From JBFXAF01 sp050178915 (GTDB lineage: Bacteria > Pseudomonadota > Alphaproteobacteria > Rhizobiales > Rhizobiaceae): a stretch of 41,616 nt of DNA. Position 1 is the first letter of the stretch. Every line of letters begins with the position of its first letter. Position numbers and translations under genes: made by a program. Below, in pieces: positions 7,969 through 18,102 of the stretch. The stretch spans positions 1 to 41,616 of the forward strand of contig JBFXFO010000017.1 of the NCBI GenBank assembly GCA_050178915.1. The letters run 5' to 3'. The notes beneath the pieces are model-generated. The model did not search any database. It was not told the origin of the DNA and saw only the letters and a program-made list of their open reading frames with translations.

Positions 7969-9546
7969 TCATTCCCACTCGATCGTGCCGGGCGGCTTCG
8001 AGGTGACATCGTAGACCACCCGGTTGATGCCGCGCACCTCGTTGATGATGCGCGTCGCCGTGTTGCCAAGGAACGCCATGTCGTAGGGATAAAAATCGGC
8101 GGTCATGCCGTCGACCGAGGTCACGGCTCGCAGCGCGCAGACGAAATCATAGGTGCGGTGATCGCCCATTACGCCGACGGTCTGCACCGGCAGCAGCACG
8201 GCAAAGGCCTGCCAGATCTTGTCGTAGAGGCCGGCCTTGCGGATCTCGTCGAGATAGATCGCGTCGGCCTTGCGCAGGATGTCCAGCTTCTCGTGCGTCA
8301 CGCCGCCGGGGCAGCGGATGGCGAGGCCGGGCCCGGGGAACGGGTGGCGGCCCACAAAACTTTCCGGCAGGCCGAGCTCGCGCCCGAGCACCCGCACCTC
8401 GTCCTTGAACAGCTCGCGCAGCGGCTCGACCAGCTTCATCTTCATGCGTTCGGGCAGGCCGCCGACATTGTGGTGCGACTTGATGGTCACCGACGGGCCG
8501 CCGGAGAACGAGACGCTCTCGATGACGTCCGGATAGAGAGTCCCCTGCGCCAGGAACGCCGGCGCGCCCTTGCCGTCCTCTGCGATCTTCTGCGCCTCGG
8601 CGTCGAACACCTCGATGAACAGCCGTCCGATCGTCTTGCGCTTCACCTCCGGGTCGGTGACGCCGGCAAGCTGCGTCAGGAACAGCTCGGAGGCGTCCAC
8701 ATGCACCAGCGGGATGTTGTAGTGGTCGCGGAACATCGAGACGACCTGCTCGGATTCGCCCTGTCGCATCAGGCCGTGGTCGACATAGACGCACACCAGC
8801 TGGTCGCCGATCGCCTCATGGATGAGCACCGCCGCGACGGAAGAATCGACGCCGCCTGAAAGGCCGCAGAGCACGCGCTCCTTGCCCACCTGTTCGCGGA
8901 TCTTGCGGATCATTTCGGCGCGGTAGGCCGACATCGTCCAGTCGGATTTCAGCCCGACGATCCTGTGCACGAAATTGGAGAGGAGCTTTGCGCCGTCCGG
9001 CGTGTGCACCACCTCCGGATGGAACATCGTCGTGTAGTAGCGGCGCTTCTCGTCAACCGCGATGGCAAAGGGGGCGTTCTCCGATGTCCCCGCGACCGCA
9101 AAGCCATCGGGCAGCTGCGTCACCCGGTCGCCATGGCTCATCCACACGGGATAACGCTTGCCGACTTCCCAGAAACCCTCGAACAGCGGGCTGGCCGTCC
9201 TGATCTCGACCTCGGCGCGGCCGAATTCGGCCGCGTGGCCGCCCTCGACGGTTCCGCCGAGCTGGTGCGCCAGCGTCTGCTGGCCGTAGCAGATCGCGAG
9301 GATCGGCACGCCGCTGTCGAACACCGCCTGCGGCGCACGCGGGCTGCCGGCATCCGGCACCGATGCCGGTCCGCCCGAGAAGATCACGCCTTTCGGCTTC
9401 AGCCGCTGGAAGGCGGCTTCCGCGTTCTGGAAGGGGTGTATCTCGGAATAGACGCCCGCCTCGCGCACGCGTCGCGCAATCAGCTGCGTGACCTGGCTGC
9501 CGAAATCGATGATGAGGATGGAGTCGGGGGGCGCTGGGCTCGTCAT
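7969..9546 (-). CDS. guaA: GMP synthase (glutamine-hydrolysing)
   Basis: Encodes 525 residues, the normal family length. It converts XMP to GMP using ATP and glutamine, the last step of guanine nucleotide synthesis, in the cytoplasm. Residues 1-~200 are a class I glutamine amidotransferase with Cys86 (AICYGQQ) and His176/Glu178 (MFHPEV). Next comes the ATP pyrophosphatase domain with the P-loop SGGVDS (230-235), then the GMP synthase dimerisation domain, ending in the typical GTIEWE. The start at 9546 is chosen because MTSPAPPDS directly precedes the conserved ILIIDFGSQ; the frame stays open upstream to 9636 but that part is not conserved. The 3' end is the integration site of the island and the reading frame remains intact. 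Confidence 0.97.
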   Translation of the reverse strand: MTSPAPPDSILIIDFGSQVTQLIARRVREAGVYSEIHPFQNAEAAFQRLKPKGVIFSGGPASVPDAGSPRAPQAVFDSGVPILAICYGQQTLAHQLGGTVEGGHAAEFGRAEVEIRTASPLFEGFWEVGKRYPVWMSHGDRVTQLPDGFAVAGTSENAPFAIAVDEKRRYYTTMFHPEVVHTPDGAKLLSNFVHRIVGLKSDWTMSAYRAEMIRKIREQVGKERVLCGLSGGVDSSVAAVLIHEAIGDQLVCVYVDHGLMRQGESEQVVSMFRDHYNIPLVHVDASELFLTQLAGVTDPEVKRKTIGRLFIEVFDAEAQKIAEDGKGAPAFLAQGTLYPDVIESVSFSGGPSVTIKSHHNVGGLPERMKMKLVEPLRELFKDEVRVLGRELGLPESFVGRHPFPGPGLAIRCPGGVTHEKLDILRKADAIYLDEIRKAGLYDKIWQAFAVLLPVQTVGVMGDHRTYDFVCALRAVTSVDGMTADFYPYDMAFLGNTATRIINEVRGINRVVYDVTSKPPGTIEWE

Positions 9547-9648
9547 GGCGAGCCTGTAGAGAAAAGCAACCTGTTCCGCAACGGCTTCTTGCCGATCTCC
9601 ACGGCCTGGTGATCGTTCCATCGGACGGTTCGGCAAGTCGACAGACGC

Positions 9649-10113
9649 CTAGCCCTCGATGCCGTCGCGGCCGGTGACCGTCATCAGCGTCGCCGTCATC
9701 GTCGCGAACAGCTTCGCCTCGCCCGACGCCGAGAAGGCATAGGCCTGCCCGTCGGCAACGATGATGGTGCGGCCGGGCTTCGTCACCGAGCCGCGGAACA
9801 GGAAGCGCTCTCCCTTGCCGGGCGCCAGCAGATTGACCTTGAACTCGATCGTCAGCACCGCGGCACCGGCCGGCATGACCGTGAATCCGGCAAAGCCGCA
9901 GGCCGAATCCAGCGCCGTCGAAACGATGCCCGCATGCAGGAAACCGTGCTGCTGCGTCAGCCGCTCGGTGTAGGGCATTTCGATCTCGACCGTGCCGGGC
10001 CGCACCAGCGTGAGCTCGGCTCCGATCGTGGTCATGACCGCCTGGCGGGCGAAACTGGCGCGGACACGCTCCTCGAAATCCGGAGCGGTGGCGGTGCGGA
10101 CGATGTGGGACAT
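9649..10113 (-). CDS. PaaI-family hotdog thioesterase
   Basis: Encodes 154 residues with a single hotdog fold. The helix segment HGFLHAGIVSTALDSACGFA carries the HGG-like turn and the acidic residue used by PaaI/YigI-type acyl-CoA thioesterases, and the strands VLTIEFKVNLLAPGKG and RTIIVADGQAYAF follow the family pattern. It probably hydrolyses an acyl- or aryl-CoA in the cytoplasm; the substrate cannot be read from sequence. It lies between tspO and guaA on the same strand with gaps of 68 and 102 bases, so a loose operon with guaA is possible. Confidence 0.88.
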   Translation of the reverse strand: MSHIVRTATAPDFEERVRASFARQAVMTTIGAELTLVRPGTVEIEMPYTERLTQQHGFLHAGIVSTALDSACGFAGFTVMPAGAAVLTIEFKVNLLAPGKGERFLFRGSVTKPGRTIIVADGQAYAFSASGEAKLFATMTATLMTVTGRDGIEG

Positions 10114-10181
10114 GGTGCGAGCTTATCGCAGAGGCATCCCGCCGGCGCAATCATCAATGCTGCATTGCAACATAGCCGGCG

Positions 10182-10643
10182 TCAATTCAGCGCCAGCAGC
10201 GAAGCGTTGAGCACGGTGGCGAAGCTGACCCAGGCGAGATACGGCGCAAACAGCCAGAACGAGACGCGGTCCTTGCGGAAGACCAGCGCCATGAAGGCGA
10301 CGATGGCGACCAGCATCAGGATGATGACGATCAGCGCTCCTCCGATCGAATGCGCGCGGAAGAAGATCGGCGACCAGAGGAAGTTGAGCACCATCTGCAC
10401 GATCCAGACGGTCATCGCCGTACCGAAGCGCTCACGCCGCCAGGTGCGCCAGCCTGCTATTGCGATGAGCAGGTAGAGGCTCGTCCAGACCGGCGCAAAG
10501 ATCCAGTTGGGCGGATTGAACGAAGGCTTGGCCAGCGCCGCGTACCAGGCATCGGCGCCGGTGAAGACGCCGATCAGCGCGCCGCCGCCGACGCAGATCA
10601 CGATGATGACTAGGAGGGGGACGATGTTACGCATGCTGCGCAT
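10182..10643 (-). CDS. tspO: TspO/MBR-family membrane protein
   Basis: Encodes 153 residues with five predicted membrane helices, the standard TspO/peripheral benzodiazepine receptor layout. Diagnostic segments are WYAALAKPSFNPPNWIFAP in the first loop and WTSLYLLIAIAGWR. A Trp-rich WIVQMVLNFLWSPIFF helix and FAPYLAWVSFATVLN at the C-terminus follow. In Rhodobacter TspO binds tetrapyrroles and modulates pigment gene expression; other homologues handle porphyrins or oxidative stress. A second in-frame ATG lies nine bases inside. It is 35 bases downstream of rsmB on the same strand and may be co-transcribed. Confidence 0.93.
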   Translation of the reverse strand: MRSMRNIVPLLVIIVICVGGGALIGVFTGADAWYAALAKPSFNPPNWIFAPVWTSLYLLIAIAGWRTWRRERFGTAMTVWIVQMVLNFLWSPIFFRAHSIGGALIVIILMLVAIVAFMALVFRKDRVSFWLFAPYLAWVSFATVLNASLLALN

Positions 10644-10678
10644 GTGTGGCTGGGCGGGTAGTCGTCAAGCCCTGCCGT

Positions 10679-11965
10679 TCAGCCAGCGCGGCGCAGCGCG
10701 GAGAAAAAGAAGCCGTCGGTGCCGGTTCGCGCCGGCGTCAGCGTGAGACCTTCCGCCTCGACGCGAGCCGCGTCCGCGCGCTGCGGAAAGTGCCTTGCCC
10801 AGAGCGCTGCATGATCGGCAAACCCGAACTCCGGTTCGCGCGCCGCAAACTCCGCGACCTGATCGTGATTCTCCTCCCGGAACACCGAGCAGGTCACATA
10901 GGCCAGCACGCCGCCCGGCTTCACGAAGCGGCTCGCCGCGTCGAGGATGGCGGACTGCTCGGCCCGACGCCCGTCGAGCTGTCGCTGGCTCAGCCGCCAT
11001 TTCGCGTCAGGCCGTCGCCGCCACGTCCCCGAGCCGGTGCAGGGCGCATCGATGAGCACCAGATCGGCGCGACCGTCGAGCGGTTCCAGTTCGTCGGCGC
11101 GCGCCACCACCTGCACGTTGCGGCTTTCGGCGCGCCGCAGCCTGTCGAAGATCGGGGCGAGCCGCTGCTTCTCGGAATCGAAGGCAAAGATCTGGCCGCG
11201 ATTGTCCATGTCGGCCGACAGCGCCAGCGTCTTGCCGCCGGCGCCTGCGCAATAGTCGAGCACCTGCATGCCCGGCTCGGCTCCGGCGAGCGCAGCGGCG
11301 ATCTGCGAGCCCTCGTCCTGCACCTCGAACCAGCCCTTCTGGAAGGCGGGTTCGGCCTGCACGTTCGGGTGCCTGCCGGCACCGTCGATCGGCGGGATGC
11401 GGATGCCGTGGGGCGCCAGCGCGGTCTGCGCCGCCTGCGTGCCGGTCAGTTCGCCGAGCACCTTGTCGCGCGAGGCGCGAAGCGTGTTGACGCGGATGTC
11501 GAGCGGCGGGCGTGCGGCAAGCCCCTGCCCCTCAAGCGGCCACGCATCGCCAAAGGCGCGCTCGAGCAGCGGGATGCACCATTCCGGAACGTCGGCCCGG
11601 ATCGCGTCTGGCGCGTCCTCCAGCCTGCGCGCCGCTATCGCTGCAATCTCGGCCGCATCGAGCGGCGGCGGCGAGAAGCGATCGCCCTCGATGGTCGCGT
11701 TGAGTGCTGCTGGCGTCTCGTTCCATTCGAGCAGAACCGCGCCAAAGGCTTGCGCGCGCGGCGTATCGGCGCCGAGCAGCCAGCCGGCCGAGCGGCGGCG
11801 ACGCAGCGCGTCATAGACAATGTTGCCGATCGCACCGCGGTCGCCGGCACCCGCAAAGCGGTGCGACAGACCCCAGTCCTTGAGTGCATCCGCCGCCGGC
11901 CGGTGACGCCGCTCGATGTCCTCGAGCACGTCGATGGCAGCGGCAAGCCTTCCGCCCAAACGCAT
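10679..11965 (-). CDS. rsmB: RsmB-type rRNA (cytosine-C5) methyltransferase
   Basis: Encodes 428 residues from ATG 11965. It is a SAM-dependent RsmB/NOP-family enzyme that methylates a cytosine C5, by analogy C967 of 16S rRNA. An N-terminal NusB-like helical region (AAAIDVLEDIERR, IGNIVYDALRRRR) precedes the Rossmann domain. That domain shows VLDYCAGAGGKTLALSA (motif I), LVLIDAPCTGSGTWRRRPD (motif IV with its cysteine) and LAYVTCSVFREENH (motif VI with the catalytic cysteine). An upstream in-frame start at 12031 adds 22 residues unlike the family and is not preferred. RsmB/NOP proteins are easily confused with other rRNA m5C enzymes, so the target is inferred. Confidence 0.9.
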   Translation of the reverse strand: MRLGGRLAAAIDVLEDIERRHRPAADALKDWGLSHRFAGAGDRGAIGNIVYDALRRRRSAGWLLGADTPRAQAFGAVLLEWNETPAALNATIEGDRFSPPPLDAAEIAAIAARRLEDAPDAIRADVPEWCIPLLERAFGDAWPLEGQGLAARPPLDIRVNTLRASRDKVLGELTGTQAAQTALAPHGIRIPPIDGAGRHPNVQAEPAFQKGWFEVQDEGSQIAAALAGAEPGMQVLDYCAGAGGKTLALSADMDNRGQIFAFDSEKQRLAPIFDRLRRAESRNVQVVARADELEPLDGRADLVLIDAPCTGSGTWRRRPDAKWRLSQRQLDGRRAEQSAILDAASRFVKPGGVLAYVTCSVFREENHDQVAEFAAREPEFGFADHAALWARHFPQRADAARVEAEGLTLTPARTGTDGFFFSALRRAG

Positions 11966-12077
11966 GTGTCGGTTTCCCGTGTTCGGCTGACCCGTTGGCG
12001 CCCTGCTACAGCGGCCTACCGGCCGAGACAAGCCGTCTGTTGCTCAGGCACCAGACAGCACTGTTGATGTAAAATAC

Positions 12078-12106
12078 TTGACTATCGAGATACTGAACGC
12101 TAATGT
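12078..12106 (+). promoter_or_regulatory. Sigma-70 promoter for the XRE regulator and sulP
   Basis: TTGACT at 12078-12083 and TAATGT at 12101-12106 are separated by exactly 17 bases. Transcription would start near 12113, giving a leader of about 20 bases before the ATG at 12132. The -10 box lies inside the inverted repeat at 12096-12113. Confidence 0.65.
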
Positions 12107-12113
12107 TAGCGTT
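12096..12113. promoter_or_regulatory. Perfect inverted repeat, likely XRE autoregulatory operator
   Basis: AACGCTAA (12096-12103) and TTAGCGTT (12106-12113) form a perfect eight-base inverted repeat with a two-base spacer. It covers the -10 box and the likely transcription start, and the downstream gene encodes a small helix-turn-helix protein. Repression of its own promoter by steric block is the simple reading. Confidence 0.6.
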
Positions 12114-12131
12114 GGAGACAGGCATTCTGCG

Positions 12132-12389
12132 ATGATGACATCCGGCCAGCTGAAGGCGGCGCGCGCGCTGCTGGGCATCGACCAGGCGAAGCTCGCCGAG
12201 CTCGCCGGCGTATCGCTGGCCACCATCCAGCGCATGGAAGCGAGCGACGGCACCGTGCGCGGGGTGGTCGACACGCTGGTCAAGGTGATCGACGCACTTT
12301 CCGCCGCAGGCGTCGATCTCATCGGCGAGGGACAGCGAAGCGACAGCGGCGGACGCGGGGTACGGCTGCGATCGTCGCCGCCAGCCTGA
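12132..12389 (+). CDS. Small XRE-family helix-turn-helix regulator
   Basis: Encodes about 85 residues. The core (SGQLKAARALLGIDQAKLAE, then LAGVSLATIQRMEAS) is a Cro/CI-type helix-turn-helix, with ALLGIDQAKLAELAGVS as helices 1-3. No effector domain follows, only a Ser/Arg-rich tail. ATG 12132 (or the adjacent ATG 12135) is preferred. The frame extends upstream to a TTG at 12078, but that TTG is the -35 box of the promoter, so it cannot be the start. Only 62 bases separate the stop from sulP, so both are probably on one transcript and this protein likely controls SulP expression. Confidence 0.8.
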   Translation: MMTSGQLKAARALLGIDQAKLAELAGVSLATIQRMEASDGTVRGVVDTLVKVIDALSAAGVDLIGEGQRSDSGGRGVRLRSSPPA

Positions 12390-12451
12390 CCCGACCGAAC
12401 AATCGACGACGAGACTGACCGAAAGCAGAAGCTTTCACAGGTTCGAAGACC

Positions 12452-14173
12452 ATGACCGCCACCGCAGCGAGACTACCGGCTCCGCCCCGCCCGGGCTTTC
12501 GCGAACTGTTCACCCCCAAGCTCGTTACCGTGCTGCGCGAAGGCTACGGACTCGCGGAACTGCGCCGCGACGCGATCGCCGGGCTGACGGTGGCGATCGT
12601 GGCGCTGCCGCTGTCCATGGCGATCGCCATCGCCTCGGGCGTCTCCCCGGACCGCGGCCTCTACACCGCGATCGTCGGCGGCTTCTTCGTTTCCGCCCTA
12701 GGAGGCAGCCGTTTCCAGATCGGCGGGCCGGCCGGCGCCTTCATCGTTCTCGTCGCGGCGACCGTGCAGGCGCATGGCGTCGACGGCCTGATCCTGGCCA
12801 CCCTGCTGTCGGGGGTCATGCTCGCTGCGCTCGGATTCCTGCGGCTGGGCAGCTTCGTCAAATTCATTCCCTACCCGGTGACCGTCGGCTTCACGGCCGG
12901 CATCGCCGTCATCATCTTCGCCAGCCAGATCGGCGACCTCTTCGGCCTCGTCACCGAGGGCAGGCCGCCAGCCCACCTGGTGCCCAAACTACAATCGCTG
13001 TTCGACGCCGCGCGGACCGTGAGCGCGGGCGCGGTCGGGATCGCCGTGCTCACCATTGCCACGATCCTCGGTCTCAGGCGGTTCAGGCCAGGCTGGCCCG
13101 GCCTGCTGATCGCGGTGGTGGGGGCGGCGCTTGCAGTCGCCCTGCTCGGCCTGCCGGTCGCCACCATCGGCTCGACCTTTGGCGGCATACCGCGAACGCT
13201 TCCGGCCCCCCACCTGCCGGACCTTTCCCTCGACAAGGTGACGGCAGTGTTGCCTGCCGCGATCTCCTTCACGCTGCTCGGCGCCATCGAATCGCTGCTG
13301 TCGGCGGTGGTGGCGGACGGCATGAGCGGCAGGCGCCACCGCTCCAATTGCGAACTGGTGGCGCAGGGCACGGCGAACATGGCCTCGGCGCTGTTCGGGG
13401 GCTTTTGCGTGACCGGCACGATCGCCCGGACCGCGACCAATGTGCGCTCCGGCGCGCACGGCCCGGTGTCGGGCATCCTGCACTCGCTGTTCCTGCTCCT
13501 CTTCATGCTCGCCGCCGCGCCACTCGCCTCCTACATTCCGCTCGCGGCGCTCGCCGGCGTGCTGGCCGTGGTGTCGTACAACATGGTCGAATGGCATGCG
13601 CTGCGAGCGCTGCTCAGAAGTTCGGTCGGCGACGCGGTCGTGGTCGTCATCACCTTCCTGCTGGTGATCTTCCGGGACCTGACGGAGGGCATCGTCGTCG
13701 GCACCGCCCTCGGAGCACTGCTGTTCATCTCACGCATGTCGCGCGATACGACGTTCGAGGCGCTGGCGATCGGCGAGGAAGACGTGGCCGATGTCGCCAG
13801 CCACTACGATGCCACCGCAGCGGCGGACCCGCGCATCGTCGTCTACCGGCTTTCCGGTGCGTTCTTCTTCGGCTCGGCGGCAAGCGTGGGCGCGGCGCTG
13901 GACCGCATCGCCGATCCGCGCGCCGCTTTCGTGCTCGACCTTTCGGCCGTGTCGCTGCTCGATTCAAGCGCGGCGAACGTGGTTGAGACCTTTGCACGCA
14001 AGGCGGGGCGAAAGAAGGTCGCCTTCTACGTCGCCGGCGCCCGCCCTGCCGTACGGCGTACGTTGCTCGGCCACGGCGTCCGGCCGCCGCTGGTCCGATA
14101 TTCGAGTTCGGTCGACCATGCCCGGGCGAGGATCGAGCGGGCTCTGAGGAAGGCGGAGGCAGACGCCACATGA
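12452..14173 (+). CDS. SulP-family anion transporter with STAS domain
   Basis: Encodes 573 residues. It is an inner-membrane SulP/SLC26 transporter with 12-14 predicted helices between residues ~40 and ~430. Family segments include IVALPLSMAIAIASGVSPDRG, GGSRFQIGGPAGAFIVLV and the FCVTGTIARTATNVRSGA stretch, followed by FRDLTEGIVVGTALG. A C-terminal STAS domain (~455-565) contains VLDLSAVSLLDSSAANVVE, with the conserved Asp-Ser region of the anti-sigma-antagonist fold. Members carry sulfate, bicarbonate, dicarboxylates or other anions. The neighbour is a small XRE regulator and no cysteine or carbonic anhydrase gene is adjacent, so the substrate is open. It ends at a strong bidirectional terminator. 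Confidence 0.92.
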   Translation: MTATAARLPAPPRPGFRELFTPKLVTVLREGYGLAELRRDAIAGLTVAIVALPLSMAIAIASGVSPDRGLYTAIVGGFFVSALGGSRFQIGGPAGAFIVLVAATVQAHGVDGLILATLLSGVMLAALGFLRLGSFVKFIPYPVTVGFTAGIAVIIFASQIGDLFGLVTEGRPPAHLVPKLQSLFDAARTVSAGAVGIAVLTIATILGLRRFRPGWPGLLIAVVGAALAVALLGLPVATIGSTFGGIPRTLPAPHLPDLSLDKVTAVLPAAISFTLLGAIESLLSAVVADGMSGRRHRSNCELVAQGTANMASALFGGFCVTGTIARTATNVRSGAHGPVSGILHSLFLLLFMLAAAPLASYIPLAALAGVLAVVSYNMVEWHALRALLRSSVGDAVVVVITFLLVIFRDLTEGIVVGTALGALLFISRMSRDTTFEALAIGEEDVADVASHYDATAAADPRIVVYRLSGAFFFGSAASVGAALDRIADPRAAFVLDLSAVSLLDSSAANVVETFARKAGRKKVAFYVAGARPAVRRTLLGHGVRPPLVRYSSSVDHARARIERALRKAEADAT

Positions 14174-14202
14174 AAAAGGGCCGGGCGATGCCCGGCCTTT
14201 TT
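14173..14202. terminator. Bidirectional rho-independent terminator (sulP / katG)
   Basis: GGCCGGGC (14179-14186) and GCCCGGCC (14190-14197) form an eight-base-pair GC stem with loop GAT. It is flanked by five A on the left and five T on the right, so it can stop transcription in both directions. It lies directly after sulP and 28 bases beyond the katG stop, which converge here. Confidence 0.9.
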
Positions 14203-14229
14203 CTAGTTCATGCGTGATGTCGCCCGCGA

Positions 14230-16509
<2,280 letters not shown>

Positions 16510-16638
16510 GTTTCTCTCCCTGGCGATATGCGCTTGGTGATGGCGAAGCACGCCCCGCTGGAGCCAGCGCGGCGGTTCGAATGAGCCACCCTAGCGCCGC
16601 CATCCGATAAACGCTAATTGCGATTTGTGTTCATTCTG

Positions 16639-16653
16639 ATAATTTCTGATTAT
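16639..16653. promoter_or_regulatory. Candidate OxyR-binding half-site in the katG-oxyR gap
   Basis: ATAAT-TTCTG-ATTAT is a perfect 15-base dyad and fits the ATAN-N7-NTAT half of the OxyR consensus and the LysR T-N11-A rule. It overlaps the oxyR start codon, so it may serve oxyR autoregulation. A full OxyR site needs a second half-site, which I do not see clearly; the katG activation site is expected within 16510-16638. Confidence 0.45.
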
Positions 16654-17587
16654 GATCAAACTCACCATTCGGCAGCTGGAATATTTCGACGTGCTGGCAG
16701 AAACGCTGCACTTCGGCAGGGCCGCCGCTTTGGTTGGCGTGAGCCAGCCTGCTCTGTCGGCGCAGGTGGCAGAAATGGAGCAGCGGCTCGGCTGCCGCCT
16801 CTTCGAACGCGGCGGCAAGGCGGTTCGGCTGACCGAAGCGGCGCAGGCGTTGCAGCCGCGGGTCGAGCGCCTGCTGGCAGATTTGCGTGAGATCGAACGG
16901 CTGGCGACGCAGGGACGTTCGGTGATGCAGGGACGTTTCCGGCTGGGCATCATCCCGACCGTCGCACCCTATCTGCTTCCCCGCCTGCTGCCGCTCGTGC
17001 GCCAGCGCTTCCCAGGCCTTGCCATCGAGATGCGCGAGGCCGTCACCGAGGCGCTGGTCGAGGACGCGGTGGCCGGCCGCATCGACGGCTTCGTGGCGGC
17101 ACTGCCGATCCCGCACCCGCGCCTCGTGACCCTCGATCTCTTCGAGGATCGTTTCTATCTCGCAGTGCCACCCGGCGACCCCGGCTTCATCGACCCGCCG
17201 GTGGCGCCGGAGAGTCCGGCGCTGGAACGCCTGATGCTGCTCGAGGAAGGCCACTGCATGCGTGAGCAGGCGCTGGAGATTTGCGGCCGCGTGCGTCCCG
17301 CTTCGATGGCGAACTACGGCGCCACCAGCCTGACCACGCTCCTGCACATGGTGGCACACGGCCACGGAGTTACCCTGATCCCGGAGATGGCGATGACGCC
17401 CGACAGCGGCCCGGACGTCAGCGTCGTGCCGTTTGCCGAGCCGATGCCCGCGCGCACGATTTGCCTTGCCTGGCGCCAGAACGGCTCGCGCCAGGAGGAA
17501 TGCCAGGCGCTTGCCGGGCTGATCGCGGGGCTGGCTCCGCTCAGACCACCTGCAACAGGTGCAGAACCATCCACACCCACAGGATGA
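16652..17587 (+). CDS. oxyR: Hydrogen-peroxide-sensing LysR-type regulator
   Basis: Encodes 311 residues. The N-terminal winged helix-turn-helix (TIRQLEYFDVLAETLHFGRA, then AALVGVSQPALSAQVAEME) is LysR type. The effector domain carries the OxyR redox pair Cys202 (EEGHCMREQ) and Cys211 (ALEICG). They are nine residues apart, the same spacing as Cys199/Cys208 in E. coli OxyR, within matching surroundings. LGIIPTVAPYLLPRLLPLV is also an OxyR signature. Peroxide would form the disulfide and turn on katG, which diverges from it. No ribosome site precedes ATG 16652, so translation is probably weak or leader-poor. Its 3' end overlaps the convergent MAPEG gene by 47 bases. Confidence 0.95.
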   Translation: MIKLTIRQLEYFDVLAETLHFGRAAALVGVSQPALSAQVAEMEQRLGCRLFERGGKAVRLTEAAQALQPRVERLLADLREIERLATQGRSVMQGRFRLGIIPTVAPYLLPRLLPLVRQRFPGLAIEMREAVTEALVEDAVAGRIDGFVAALPIPHPRLVTLDLFEDRFYLAVPPGDPGFIDPPVAPESPALERLMLLEEGHCMREQALEICGRVRPASMANYGATSLTTLLHMVAHGHGVTLIPEMAMTPDSGPDVSVVPFAEPMPARTICLAWRQNGSRQEECQALAGLIAGLAPLRPPATGAEPSTPTG

Positions 17588-17957
17588 GCAGCAGCAGCAG
17601 CGGCGGCCAGAAGACGGCGCTGCGCAGCCGCAGCTTGTTCGAGGTGATGTGCACGAAGGAATGGACGTATCGCGTCACCGCGTAGATCCAGGCGATGACT
17701 ACGACAAAATAGTCCACGCCGCCAGTCGCATAGAGCATCAGGCAGAGCACGTGGAAGACGACCGGCGCCTCGAACTGGCTGAGCAGGTTGTTGGCGGCGT
17801 TCTGGCTGACCTCCGGCTCGTTGTTGCGGGTCTTGTAGTCCCGGACCCGCGACCCGCCCTTCACCGCCTCGGTCCGCTTCATCGCCAGCACGACGTAGAC
17901 GATGAACACCAGCAGGATATGCGCCAGCATCGGCCAGAAGATCGCAGTCTGGTTCAT
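17541..17957 (-). CDS. MAPEG-family membrane protein
   Basis: Encodes 138 residues with four predicted membrane helices. The loop KTRNNEPEVSQNAANNLLSQ followed by FEAPVVFHVLCLMLYATG is the hallmark of the MAPEG superfamily. In eukaryotes this family includes microsomal glutathione transferases and eicosanoid enzymes; bacterial members are mostly uncharacterised and may act in glutathione-linked detoxification. ATG 17957 is preferred over the in-frame ATG 17975 because GAGGCGAGGA lies at proper spacing before it. It converges with oxyR and the coding ends overlap by 47 bases. Confidence 0.88.
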   Translation of the reverse strand: MNQTAIFWPMLAHILLVFIVYVVLAMKRTEAVKGGSRVRDYKTRNNEPEVSQNAANNLLSQFEAPVVFHVLCLMLYATGGVDYFVVVIAWIYAVTRYVHSFVHITSNKLRLRSAVFWPPLLLLLILWVWMVLHLLQVV

Positions 17958-18102
17958 GTGCTTCCTCGCCTCCACGGCCGCATCGGCGGCTCGCTGTCCG
18001 GAACGCTACACGCAGTCGCCGCGCGCGCATAGGCGGCGGTCCGGGCTTTGCAGACAGTTCCGGCCATCTATGCTAGGCTCCGTCCGGAGAGGAAACTGGC
18101 AA

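Noticed and set aside
10646..12067. Long open frame opposite rsmB
   Set aside because: Antisense shadow in GC-rich DNA; arginine- and alanine-rich with no family resemblance, while the opposite strand is a clear RsmB.
12078..12131. N-terminal extension of the XRE regulator from TTG 12078
   Set aside because: That TTG is the -35 box and the stretch contains the -10 box and operator, so it is not translated.
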